This document shows positions 7,759-14,453 of a stretch of DNA of 28,366 bases, piece by piece. The translations under genes and the position numbers were made by a program. The notes below the pieces were generated by a model. That model searched no databases. It saw only the letters and a list, made by a program, of their open reading frames with translations, and was not told the origin of the DNA. Numbering within the stretch: position 1 is the first letter of the stretch; every line of letters begins with the position of its first letter. Source of the DNA: JBARRS01 sp049644345 (GTDB lineage: Bacteria; Actinomycetota; Thermoleophilia; Gaiellales; Gaiellaceae). The stretch spans positions 1 through 28,366 of the forward strand of contig JBARRS010000142.1 in NCBI GenBank assembly GCA_049644345.1, in the 5' to 3' direction.

Positions 7759-8685
7759 GTGGCTGCGCCGATCCGCATCGGCACCTGCTCCTGGGCCGAC
7801 GAGACGCTCACCAAGATCTGGTACCCGCGCGGGATCAAGTCCGGTGAGGAGCGGCTGCGCTACTACGCCGAGCACTTCGACACCGTCGAGGCGAACTCGA
7901 CCTACTACCGGCTCCCCGACCCGCACGCGACCCAGCTCTGGGCCGAGCGGACGCCTCCGGGTTTCACGATGCACGTGAAGGCCTTCGGCGTGATGACGCG
8001 CCACCCGGTCAAGGTTCAGCAGCTGCCCACCGACCTCCGGGACGTACCGGCCGACGATCGCGGGCGTGTCGACCGGCCCCCGCGCGAGTTCCGCGCCGAG
8101 GTCTTCCGCCGCTTCCTCGAAGCGCTCGAGCCGCTGCGCTCGGCCGGCAAGCTCGGGGGGATCCTGATGCAGTTCCCGCCCTACATCGTCTATAAGCCGG
8201 CCTCGCTCGAGTACATCGAGTGGGCACAGGAGAAGCTGAACGGGGACGAGATGATGGTCGAGTTCCGGCACGCGAGCTGGCTCGACGAGGAGAACCGGGC
8301 GCAGACGCTTGCGTTCCTCGAGCAGCGCGGGCTGACCTACGTGATCGTCGACGCTCCGCGCACCGGAGGCCGAAACGTGCTTCCGACCGTCGTCGCGGTG
8401 ACCGGCGAGACCGGCTACGTGCGCTTCCACGGTCGCAATGCGGAGACCTGGAACAAGCGGACCGGCAGCGCGGCCGAGCGTTTCGACTACCTCTACTCGG
8501 AGCGCGAGCTGCGCGAGTGGGTTGGGCCGCTACGCGAGCTCGCTGGGCAGGCGAAGAACGTCTACGCGATGTTCAACAACAACGGCCGCTCGACCATGCC
8601 GTCGCTCGACGGGGGCGAGGAGGAGCAGGTCGCGCAAGCGCCGACGAATGCGCTGATGCTCAAGGGACTACTCGCCGCCGCCTGA
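7759..8685 (+). CDS. DUF72 family protein (YecE-like)
   Basis: 308 residues from GTG 7759. Starts VAAPIRIGTCSWADETLTKI, which fits the usual N-terminus of DUF72 proteins (IGTxxW). Other family-typical segments are the YAEHFDTVEANSTYYRLP stretch, FTMHVKAFGVMTRHP, GGILMQFPP, VEFRHASWLDEE, GYVRFHGRN and the C-terminal VYAMFNNN. The family is predicted to be a TIM-barrel protein of unknown biochemical role. An upstream in-frame GTG at 7702 would add 19 residues, but they are Pro-rich and overlap the divergent gene. The 7759 start sits 6 nt after TACGAT, as expected for a leaderless message. It is followed 44 bp later by the esterase gene, which has its own candidate -10. Confidence 0.88.
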   Translation: MAAPIRIGTCSWADETLTKIWYPRGIKSGEERLRYYAEHFDTVEANSTYYRLPDPHATQLWAERTPPGFTMHVKAFGVMTRHPVKVQQLPTDLRDVPADDRGRVDRPPREFRAEVFRRFLEALEPLRSAGKLGGILMQFPPYIVYKPASLEYIEWAQEKLNGDEMMVEFRHASWLDEENRAQTLAFLEQRGLTYVIVDAPRTGGRNVLPTVVAVTGETGYVRFHGRNAETWNKRTGSAAERFDYLYSERELREWVGPLRELAGQAKNVYAMFNNNGRSTMPSLDGGEEEQVAQAPTNALMLKGLLAAA

Positions 8686-8716
8686 CCAGGGCCGAAGCGC
8701 TGAAGCGACGCACGCG

Positions 8717-8722
8717 TAGCAT
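8717..8722 (+). promoter_or_regulatory. Candidate -10 element of a leaderless promoter (esterase)
   Basis: TAGCAT followed by seven bases (CCAGCCC) and the GTG start at 8730, with no Shine-Dalgarno sequence between the DUF72 stop and this start. Confidence 0.45.
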
Positions 8723-8729
8723 CCAGCCC

Positions 8730-9752
8730 GTGGAGCCCTGGTCGTACGAGATCCGCGGACGCTTCGACGAGCACGAGCTCGAGAGCGAGGCGCTGAGGGG
8801 GAACGCCCTCGGGGACCCGCACGTTCGCCCGCTCTGGGTCTACGTGCCGCCCGGCTACGACGACGAGCCGGACCGCCGCTACCCGTCCCTGTACGTGATC
8901 CAGGGCCTGACCGGGCAGCTCGACATGTGGCGGAACCGATCCGCCTTCCGCAAGAACTACCCCGAGCTCGCCGACGACCTGTTCGCGAGCGGCGAAGCGC
9001 CTCCCTGCATCGTCGTCTGGGTCGACGCCTGGACGTCGCTGGGCGGGAGCCAGTTCCTCGACTCGCCCGGGACCGGCCGCTACCACACGTACCTGTGCGA
9101 GGAGATCGTCTCGTTCGTGGACGAGAGCTACCGCACGCTCGCCGAGCGCGACCACCGTGGCATCCAGGGCAAGTCGAGCGGCGGCTACGGGGCGATGGTG
9201 ACGGGGATGCTGCGGCCCGACCTCTTCGGCGGCTTCGCCACGCACGCGGGCGACGCGTTGTTCGAGACCTGCTACCTGCCTGACTTCCGTACTTCCGCGC
9301 GAGCGCTCCGCGACCACTACGACGGCTCGTTCGAGCGCTTCTGGGAGAACTTCCGCTCGCGCCCGGCGTTCTCGAAGAACACGGACCACAGCCTGCTCAA
9401 CGACTGGTGCATGGCGGCCTGCTACTCGACCGACGAGGACGGAACCGTCCACCTGCCGTACGAGCCGCTGACCGGAGAGCTGAACGCAGAGATCTGGGAG
9501 CGCTGGCTCGAGTGGGATCCGGTGCGGATGGTCCCGCGGTACGCGGACGCGCTGCGTTCGATGCGCGCGATCTACATCGACGCGGGCAACCGCGACGAGC
9601 CGCATCTCGACCTAGGCGCCGAGGCGTTCCGGAGGGCGCTGGAGGGGATCGGCGTCACCGACGTCTACTTCGAGCTCTTCGAGGCCGGCCACGGCGCGAT
9701 CGAGTGGCGGTATCCGCTCTCGCTCAAGTACCTCGCGGAGCGGCTGTCCTGA
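8730..9752 (+). CDS. Esterase-D-like alpha/beta hydrolase
   Basis: 340 residues from GTG 8730 (MEPWSYEIRGRF). The fold signature of the putative esterase family (PF00756-type) is clear: LWVYVPPGYDDEPDRRYPSL, YVIQGLTGQLDMWRN, and the nucleophile elbow GKSSGGYGAM with Ser149 as the predicted catalytic serine. The EAGHGAIEW segment near the C-terminus supplies the likely catalytic histidine, and DAGNRDE probably holds the acid. There is no signal peptide, so it appears cytoplasmic; the substrate is unknown, and esters or acylated sugars are possibilities for the family. The open frame extends upstream to 8220 inside the DUF72 gene, but that extension is Arg-rich and unrelated. The stop overlaps the probable start of the amidase. 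Confidence 0.85.
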   Translation: MEPWSYEIRGRFDEHELESEALRGNALGDPHVRPLWVYVPPGYDDEPDRRYPSLYVIQGLTGQLDMWRNRSAFRKNYPELADDLFASGEAPPCIVVWVDAWTSLGGSQFLDSPGTGRYHTYLCEEIVSFVDESYRTLAERDHRGIQGKSSGGYGAMVTGMLRPDLFGGFATHAGDALFETCYLPDFRTSARALRDHYDGSFERFWENFRSRPAFSKNTDHSLLNDWCMAACYSTDEDGTVHLPYEPLTGELNAEIWERWLEWDPVRMVPRYADALRSMRAIYIDAGNRDEPHLDLGAEAFRRALEGIGVTDVYFELFEAGHGAIEWRYPLSLKYLAERLS

Positions 9753-10393
9753 TCCTCGCCCCCGCCTCCCCGCCGCTCGTCTGCCTCGATCCCGGCCATG
9801 GGACGCCGCCCGCGATCGGCAGGCAGCTCGAGCCGATCGGCCCCGGCTCGAAGACGATGAAGATCAAGGACGGCGGCGGCGCGCCGGGCGAAGCTGCGGT
9901 CGCGCTCGCAGTCGCGAAGCGCACGCGCGGGCTGCTGCTCGCCCGTGGCTACCGCGTCGCGATGACGAGGACGGGCACGACCTTTCGCTACGGCAACGGC
10001 GGCAACATCGCAAGGGCGCAGTTCTGCAACCGCCGCCACGCCGCGTTGACGATTCGAATCCATGCTGACGGCTCGCCCGACCGCTCGCGGCACGGCGTCT
10101 CGACGCTTTATCCGGCGTGGCACCGCGGTTGGACGGACGACGTGTACGCGGCGAGCGTGCGCGCGGCGGCACTAGTTGAACGGGCGGTCGTGCGCTCGAC
10201 CGGCGCGGCCGACCTCGGGCTCTCGCGCCGGGGGGACCTGACCGGGTTCAACTGGTCGAACGTGCCCGTTGTCCTCGTCGAGACCGGCTTCCTCTCGAAT
10301 GCGGCCGAGGGGGCGCGGCTAAAGACGGGCTCGTACCAGCAGCGCGTGGCGCTGGGCCTTGCCGCGGGCGCGGTCGCGTTTCTCCGCGGCTGA
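9749..10393 (+). CDS. N-acetylmuramoyl-L-alanine amidase (Amidase_3 type), probable CTG start
   Basis: About 214 residues. The catalytic fold is clear: LVCLDPGHG (zinc His), GEAAVAL (zinc Glu), YRVAMTRTGTT, LTIRIHADGS (second zinc His) and NVPVVLVETGFLSNAAE (catalytic Glu). It should cleave the amide between muramic acid and the stem peptide of peptidoglycan. No signal peptide is visible, which is odd for a wall hydrolase. Between the esterase stop and the conserved LDPGHG there is no ATG, GTG or TTG in frame. CTG 9749 forms a CTGA overlap with the esterase stop and has GGAG 8 nt upstream, so I call it as the start. The nearest ordinary alternative is GTG 9704, 45 bp inside the esterase gene. 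Confidence 0.8.
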   Translation: MILAPASPPLVCLDPGHGTPPAIGRQLEPIGPGSKTMKIKDGGGAPGEAAVALAVAKRTRGLLLARGYRVAMTRTGTTFRYGNGGNIARAQFCNRRHAALTIRIHADGSPDRSRHGVSTLYPAWHRGWTDDVYAASVRAAALVERAVVRSTGAADLGLSRRGDLTGFNWSNVPVVLVETGFLSNAAEGARLKTGSYQQRVALGLAAGAVAFLRG

Positions 10394-10622
10394 AGGGCAA
10401 TTCACGGCGGCCAGCAGGGCTTTCGCTACGCTGCCTCGGCCACAGCGAGAAGTAGTCGTTTCCTGGCCGGGCGGGTTCGCGCTCCACCAGCTTCACGCTC
10501 CTACTCCTTGACTGAGCAACACTTGACGGGGCGTGGATGACGTCGGGAAGGCGCTGAGGTCGGGCCCCCTCCCCCAGCGCCGGCACGCCCCGTCGCCTCT
10601 TCCGGCAACGGGTAATTGGGAG

Positions 10623-10916
10623 CTACTTCCCGCCGCGCTCAGGCCGGCGCATCTCGTCGACGGTCGCTCGCGCGCGGTCGTGCACGCCGCGCCGCCGCTC
10701 GTCGAGCGGGGGTGCCGGCTCGGCCTCGTCCACGCGGGTCTCGGCCGCCTCGAACTCCTCCCGATCATCGATCGTGCGTGACTCGTCCAGCTTGCGGCGC
10801 AGCTCCTCCGCCCGCGCGTCCGGCACCTCCGCCGCCGGCCGCCGGCGCACGAACCGGTAGACCACCACGCCCGCTGCCCCGACCGCGCCCGCAATCCAGC
10901 CGAACCGGTTCCGCAT
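10623..10916 (-). CDS. Small membrane-anchored charged protein
   Basis: 97 residues from ATG 10916. One hydrophobic segment (about 6-23, GWIAGAVGAAGVVVYRFV) is followed by RRR and a highly charged, Arg/Glu-rich tail of about 70 residues, predicted mostly helical. The topology should be N-terminal anchor with a cytoplasmic tail. No family is recognised. It is divergent from rpsF, and a TAGCAT hexamer lies six bases before the ATG with no Shine-Dalgarno sequence, again the leaderless pattern. Confidence 0.7.
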   Translation of the reverse strand: MRNRFGWIAGAVGAAGVVVYRFVRRRPAAEVPDARAEELRRKLDESRTIDDREEFEAAETRVDEAEPAPPLDERRRGVHDRARATVDEMRRPERGGK

Positions 10917-10922
10917 AGGGCG

Positions 10923-10932
10923 ATGCTACTCT
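10923..10932. promoter_or_regulatory. Candidate bidirectional -10 between the small membrane gene and rpsF
   Basis: ATGCTACTCT contains TAGCAT on the minus strand (plus 10923-10928, six bases from ATG 10916) and TACTCT on the plus strand (10927-10932). They share the central TA, as in the 7743-7752 element. The plus-strand promoter would give rpsF a leader of about 90 nt. Confidence 0.45.
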
Positions 10933-10946
10933 GTTGCGAACTTCCT

Positions 10947-10992
10947 GCCTCGCCGTCGCGCCGTCGCCCCGAGCGGCGCCCGCAGGCGAGGC
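10947..10992 (+). promoter_or_regulatory. Two-stem hairpin in the rpsF leader, candidate S6:S18 autoregulatory element
   Basis: An outer 8-bp stem (GCCTCGCC 10947-10954 with GGCGAGGC 10985-10992) encloses an inner 6-bp stem (GCGCCG 10958-10963 with CGGCGC 10974-10979). The internal loop has GTC on the left and CCGCA on the right. A CCG trinucleotide in such a loop is the hallmark of the leader motif bound by the S6:S18 complex in many bacteria, mimicking its 16S rRNA site. Here rpsF and rpsR are in the same operon just downstream, as expected. The hairpin ends 18 nt before the rpsF Shine-Dalgarno GGAGG (11011-11015). The stems are seen directly; the function is inferred. Confidence 0.5.
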
Positions 10993-11026
10993 CGCTTCAG
11001 ACCGTGGGAAGGAGGAATCGGGAAGC

Positions 11027-11389
11027 GTGACCAACTACGAGATCCTGCTCATGCTCGACCCCGAGCTCCCGGACGAGCGCCAGAACGAGATCGTCTCGCG
11101 CGTCCGCGAGCAGATCGAGCAAAGCGGCGGCAGCTGGCAGGCCCACGACGTCTGGGGCCGGCGCAAGCTCGCCTACGAGATCGACCACAAGAACGAGGGC
11201 AGCTATCACCTGCTCACGTTCGCGGCCGGACCGGAGGCGCTCGCGGAGGTCTCGCGCGTGCTGCGGATCACCGACGGCGTCATGCGCCACCTGGCGGTCC
11301 GGCAGCCGAAGGCAGGTCCGGCACGGCCAGTAGAAACGCGGGCCGAGCCACGGCAGGATGCAGAGGAACAAGCGAGCCCCGTCGCCTGA
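11027..11389 (+). CDS. rpsF: 30S ribosomal protein S6 (bS6)
   Basis: 120 residues from GTG 11027, with GGAGG at 11011-11015. NYEILLMLDPELPDERQNEI, VWGRRKLAYEIDHKNEGSYH and RITDGVMRHLAVR are typical S6 segments. S6 pairs with S18 and binds the central domain of 16S rRNA. Compared with the usual ~95-100 residues there is a C-terminal tail of about 20 residues rich in Pro, Arg, Glu and Gln. A longer open frame reaches 10934 but would run through the leader hairpin. It is the first gene of the rpsF-ssb-rpsR-rplI operon. Confidence 0.96.
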   Translation: MTNYEILLMLDPELPDERQNEIVSRVREQIEQSGGSWQAHDVWGRRKLAYEIDHKNEGSYHLLTFAAGPEALAEVSRVLRITDGVMRHLAVRQPKAGPARPVETRAEPRQDAEEQASPVA

Positions 11390-11399
11390 GGAGGATTCC

Positions 11400-11840
11400 A
11401 TGGCCGCCAACATCAACAGAGTCGTTTTGCTGGGAAACCTGACGCGTGATCCCGAGCTCCGGCACACGCCGAGCGGGACCGCCGTCTGCTCCCTGCGCAT
11501 CGCCGTCAACACCCGCCGCAAGGACCAGTCCGGCGAGTGGACGGAGAAGCCGAACTACTTCGACATCACCGTTTGGGGCAACCAGGGCGAGAACTGCGCG
11601 CAGTACCTTGCGAAGGGCCGCCCGGTCGCGGTCGACGGACGCCTCGAGTGGCGCGAGTGGGAGGCACAGGACGGGACGAAGCGGCAGGCGGTCGAGATCG
11701 TCGCCGACAGCGTCCAGTTCCTCGGCGGCCGCGGCGAAGGCGAGGGCCAGCCGCAGTTCGTCCCCGCCGGCGCAGCGCAGTCCGACACCGCCGACTTCGG
11801 CGGGAGCGGCGGCGGCGCCGACGACGACATCCCGTTCTGA
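11400..11840 (+). CDS. ssb: Single-stranded DNA-binding protein
   Basis: 146 residues; ATG 11400 is preceded by GAGGAGG. The OB fold covers residues 1 to about 110, with INRVVLLGNLTRDPELRHTP, NYFDITVWGNQGENCAQYL and GRPVAVDGRLEWREWE. A Gly-rich linker then leads to the conserved acidic tip DDDIPF, which recruits replication and repair partners. The length is ordinary. The start lies 10 bp after rpsF and the stop overlaps the rpsR start (TGATG), so it is co-translated with the ribosomal proteins, the usual arrangement in this phylum. Confidence 0.97.
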   Translation: MAANINRVVLLGNLTRDPELRHTPSGTAVCSLRIAVNTRRKDQSGEWTEKPNYFDITVWGNQGENCAQYLAKGRPVAVDGRLEWREWEAQDGTKRQAVEIVADSVQFLGGRGEGEGQPQFVPAGAAQSDTADFGGSGGGADDDIPF

Positions 11841-12109
11841 TGGCGCAGCGCGATCGACAGGGAGGACAGCGGAAGCGCGGCCCCGCGCTCGGCCCGACCC
11901 GGAAGCGGAACTGCTTCTTCTGCCGCGAGCACGTCGTGGAGGTCGACTACAAGAACCTCAACCAGCTCCGGCGCTACATGTCCGAGAAGGGCAAGATCCG
12001 CTCGCGGCGGATCACAGGCGCGTGCCGCCGCCACCAGCGCCAGGTCGCGCTCGCGGTCAAGCGCGCACGCGAGATGGCGCTGCTTCCGTACGTGTCGGAC
12101 AGCCGTTGA
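11840..12109 (+). CDS. rpsR: 30S ribosomal protein S18 (bS18), zinc-ligand (C+) form
   Basis: 89 residues from ATG 11840, which shares a base with the ssb stop. VDYKNLNQLRRYMSEKGKI and RITGACRRHQRQVALAVKRA are classic S18. It carries CFFC plus a later C and H (GACRRHQ), the set expected of zinc-binding S18; zinc-independent paralogues lack these cysteines. S18 binds 16S rRNA as a heterodimer with S6. The stop overlaps the rplI start (TGATG). Confidence 0.96.
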   Translation: MAQRDRQGGQRKRGPALGPTRKRNCFFCREHVVEVDYKNLNQLRRYMSEKGKIRSRRITGACRRHQRQVALAVKRAREMALLPYVSDSR

Positions 12110-12651
12110 TGGAAGTCGTTCTCCGTCAAGACGTCGACAAGGTCGGCCTTCGCGGCGAAGTCGTCGACGTCGCCCCCGGGTTCGCTCGCAACTACCTGCT
12201 GCCCCGCCGGCTCGCGGAGCGGGCGACGCCCGCGCTCGTCGCCGAGCTCCGGAAGCGCCAGGATCAGCACGCGAAGAACGAGGCGAAGACGTTCGAGCAG
12301 GCGCAGGAGATCGCGCAGCGGCTGGAGCAGGAGGAGCTGCGCCTCGACGTCCAGGCCGGCCCCACGGGGACGCTTTTCGGCTCGGTCACCGCGACGGACG
12401 TCGCGGACGAGGCGTGGGCCCGGTTCCGGATCCGGCTCGACCGCAGGAAGATGGAGCTACACGAGCCGATCAAGCGCGTCGGCCGCTACGAGGTGCCGGT
12501 CGAGCTGTTCACGGACGTGACGGCGACCCTGCGGCTCGCGGTCGTGCCTGAAGGCGGGGAGCTACCGCCGGAGGAGGAGGCGCCCACAGCCGAAGAGGCG
12601 CCGCCGGAGGAGCAGGTCGAGGCCGAGGTGGCGGAACAGACGACCGAGTAG
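12109..12651 (+). CDS. rplI: 50S ribosomal protein L9 (bL9) with acidic C-terminal extension
   Basis: 180 residues. The N-terminal domain MEVVLRQDVDKVGLRGEVVD, VAPGFARNYLLPRRLA is the L9 signature, followed by the long connecting helix (about 45-80) and the C-terminal rRNA-binding domain (GTLFGSVTATDVADEAW, IKRVGRYEVPVELFTDV). After residue ~147 there is a tail of about 33 residues rich in Glu, Pro and Ala that canonical L9 (about 148-150 residues) lacks. It is the last gene of the rpsF operon; dnaB starts 200 bp downstream. Confidence 0.95.
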   Translation: MEVVLRQDVDKVGLRGEVVDVAPGFARNYLLPRRLAERATPALVAELRKRQDQHAKNEAKTFEQAQEIAQRLEQEELRLDVQAGPTGTLFGSVTATDVADEAWARFRIRLDRRKMELHEPIKRVGRYEVPVELFTDVTATLRLAVVPEGGELPPEEEAPTAEEAPPEEQVEAEVAEQTTE

Positions 12652-12747
12652 CGGCGTTTTCCCCAGCTAATCCACCGGTTGGGGATTTCGTCACGAACTT
12701 GTCGCTCCGAGCGGGCAATCTCTCCACAGCTCCGTCCGGCCGACATG

Positions 12748-12761
12748 GGAACATACGTTCC
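12748..12761 (+). promoter_or_regulatory. Candidate SOS box (LexA operator) upstream of dnaB
   Basis: GGAACATACGTTCC contains GAAC-ATAC-GTTC, an exact match to the GAAC-RNRY-GTTC core of the Gram-positive/actinobacterial LexA box (consensus CGAACRNRYGTTCG). The outer flanks are G/C rather than C/G. A TACGTT hexamer (12754-12759), usable as a -10, lies inside the box. The site is 91 bp before the favoured dnaB start at 12852. Confidence 0.55.
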
Positions 12762-12816
12762 ATCGTGCCTGCACAGGAGCGGAAGTCGGTTGCGCATAAC
12801 GGGCCTGTCAACACCG

Positions 12817-12846
12817 TTGCATCTGGGGACGGGTCCTGTCTTGACT
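12817..12846 (+). promoter_or_regulatory. Possible dnaB promoter
   Basis: TTGCAT (12817-12822), an 18-bp spacer and TTGACT (12841-12846) lie just before GTG 12852. The -10 is a poor match to TANNNT, so this is a weak call; the TACGTT inside the SOS box is an alternative. Confidence 0.25.
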
Positions 12847-12851
12847 ACGGC

Positions 12852-14198
12852 GTGGCCCAGGTCGCCCAGCTTTCGCCGACCGCCCCGGTCCCGCCGCAAA
12901 ATCTCGAGGCTGAGGAGTCAGTCCTCGGCGCGATGATGCTCTCCCCCGGTGCGATCGGGGCGGTCAGCGAAGTTCTCGACGCGGGCGACTTCTACCGCGA
13001 GAGCCACGCGAAGATCTACCGCGCTGCGCTCTCGTTGTTCGCGCGCGGCGAGCCTGTCGACGCGATCACGCTCGTCGACGAGCTCGAGGAGCGCGGCGAG
13101 CTCGACGACGTCGGCGGCAAGGTCCGCATGCACGAGCTGGCGGCACTCGTCCCGGCGAGCTCGAACGCGGGCCACTACGGGCGGATCGTTCACGAGATGG
13201 CGACGCTGCGCGGCCTGATCCGCGTCGGCGGCGAGATCTCCCGGCTCGGGTGGGAGCGCCAGGCGGAGACGACGGAGCTCGTCGATCGCGCCGAGCACGT
13301 GCTCTTCGAGCTCTCGCAGGCACGCGTCTCGAGCGAGTTCAGCCACATAGAGGAGCTGCTGAAGGAGAGCTTCGAGCGGATCACCGCGCTGTACGAAGCC
13401 GGTGCGGACGTAACGGGAGTCCCGTCTGGCTTCCGCGACCTCGACCGCCTCACCTCCGGCTTTCAGCCCGGGAACCTGATCATCGTCGCCGCACGGCCGA
13501 GCATGGGGAAGTCGGCGCTCGCGCTCTGCTTCGCCGCCAACCTCGGCGTGCGCTACGAGACGACGGTCGCGATGTTCACGCTCGAGATGTCGAAATCCGA
13601 GGTGACGCAGCGGCTGATGTGCAGCGAGGCGAAGGTCGAGTCGAACCGCCTCCGAACGGGCAAGCTCGGCCCCGACGACTGGCCGCGCTTGACCGCCGCC
13701 TGCGACAAGCTCTCTAAGGCGCCGGTCTACGTCGACGACACGGGCTCGATCACGATGATGGAGATCCGGTCGAAGGCGCGCCGGCTGAAGTCGCAACACC
13801 CTGACCTCGGCCTGATCGTCGTCGATTACCTCCAGCTGATGACCTCAGGAGCCTCGGTCGAGAACCGCGTCCAGGAGGTGTCGCAGATCTCGCGCCAGCT
13901 CAAGGTGCTCGCGCGCGACCTCGACGTTCCCGTGCTCGCGCTCTCACAGCTCTCACGTGCGGTCGAGCAGCGGCACGACAAGCGGCCCGTGCTCTCCGAC
14001 CTGCGCGAGTCCGGGTCGCTCGAGCAGGACGCCGACCTCGTCTTCTTCATCTACCGAGACGAGTACTACAACGACGAATCCGACCAACAGGGCCTCGCCG
14101 AGGTGCATCTGGCCAAGCACCGGAACGGCCCCACCGACACGATCAAGCTTTCCTTCCTCAAGCGATATGCCAAGTTCGCAGACCTGGCGGCGGCGTAA
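12852..14198 (+). CDS. dnaB: Replicative DNA helicase DnaB
   Basis: 448 residues from GTG 12852 (VAQVAQLSPTAPVPPQNLEA). The N-terminal DnaG-interacting domain (about 16-120; PQNLEAEESVLGAMMLSPGA) and RecA-like helicase domain are complete. Walker A AARPSMGKS is at 214-222, with MFTLEMSKSEVTQRL, Walker B LGLIVVDYLQLM, the SQLSRAVEQR segment and LRESGSLEQDADLV further on. There is no intein, although dnaB is a common intein site. It forms the hexameric fork helicase. The frame is open back to 12699, and GTG 12765 (five bases after TACGTT) is a possible earlier start, but homologues begin close to the PPQNLEAE segment. A candidate SOS box lies upstream. Confidence 0.95.
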   Translation: MAQVAQLSPTAPVPPQNLEAEESVLGAMMLSPGAIGAVSEVLDAGDFYRESHAKIYRAALSLFARGEPVDAITLVDELEERGELDDVGGKVRMHELAALVPASSNAGHYGRIVHEMATLRGLIRVGGEISRLGWERQAETTELVDRAEHVLFELSQARVSSEFSHIEELLKESFERITALYEAGADVTGVPSGFRDLDRLTSGFQPGNLIIVAARPSMGKSALALCFAANLGVRYETTVAMFTLEMSKSEVTQRLMCSEAKVESNRLRTGKLGPDDWPRLTAACDKLSKAPVYVDDTGSITMMEIRSKARRLKSQHPDLGLIVVDYLQLMTSGASVENRVQEVSQISRQLKVLARDLDVPVLALSQLSRAVEQRHDKRPVLSDLRESGSLEQDADLVFFIYRDEYYNDESDQQGLAEVHLAKHRNGPTDTIKLSFLKRYAKFADLAAA

Positions 14199-14201
14199 AC
14201 G

Positions 14202-14426
14202 ATGCCGTACGAGCAGACGGTCGTCCTCCTCCCCACGATCAGCGGCGTCAGCGTCGTTTGCCAGGTCTGCGCGGAACGCGAGCCGGAGCTCGGTAACGAG
14301 CCGGTGCCCGCGTCCCTACGCCTCGAAGACGACCTCGGCTGGGCGAGCTGCCCGAAAGGGCACCCGATCCGCTTGATCCGCGCCGGCCGGGTCGTCTTCG
14401 AGGAGGCGACCTCGCCGCTCTGGTAG
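14202..14426 (+). CDS. Small zinc-ribbon-like protein
   Basis: 74 residues, starting 3 bp after the dnaB stop, so probably translationally coupled to it. Two potential zinc-binding pairs are visible: C20-QV-C23 and C50-PKG-H54, 26 residues apart, with a short beta-rich context (VVLLPTISGVSVV, IRLIRAGRVVF). The pattern is that of a minimal zinc ribbon. No named family is recognised. Position between dnaB and purA hints at a nucleic-acid-related or housekeeping role, but there is no direct evidence. Confidence 0.7.
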   Translation: MPYEQTVVLLPTISGVSVVCQVCAEREPELGNEPVPASLRLEDDLGWASCPKGHPIRLIRAGRVVFEEATSPLW

Positions 14427-14453
14427 CCGTCAGGTAGGGCACACTTCACGTTC

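Noticed and set aside
12661..12684. CCCCA...TGGGG inverted repeat after rplI as a terminator
   Set aside because: Only a 5-bp stem with a 14-nt loop and no T-run after it; too weak to call.
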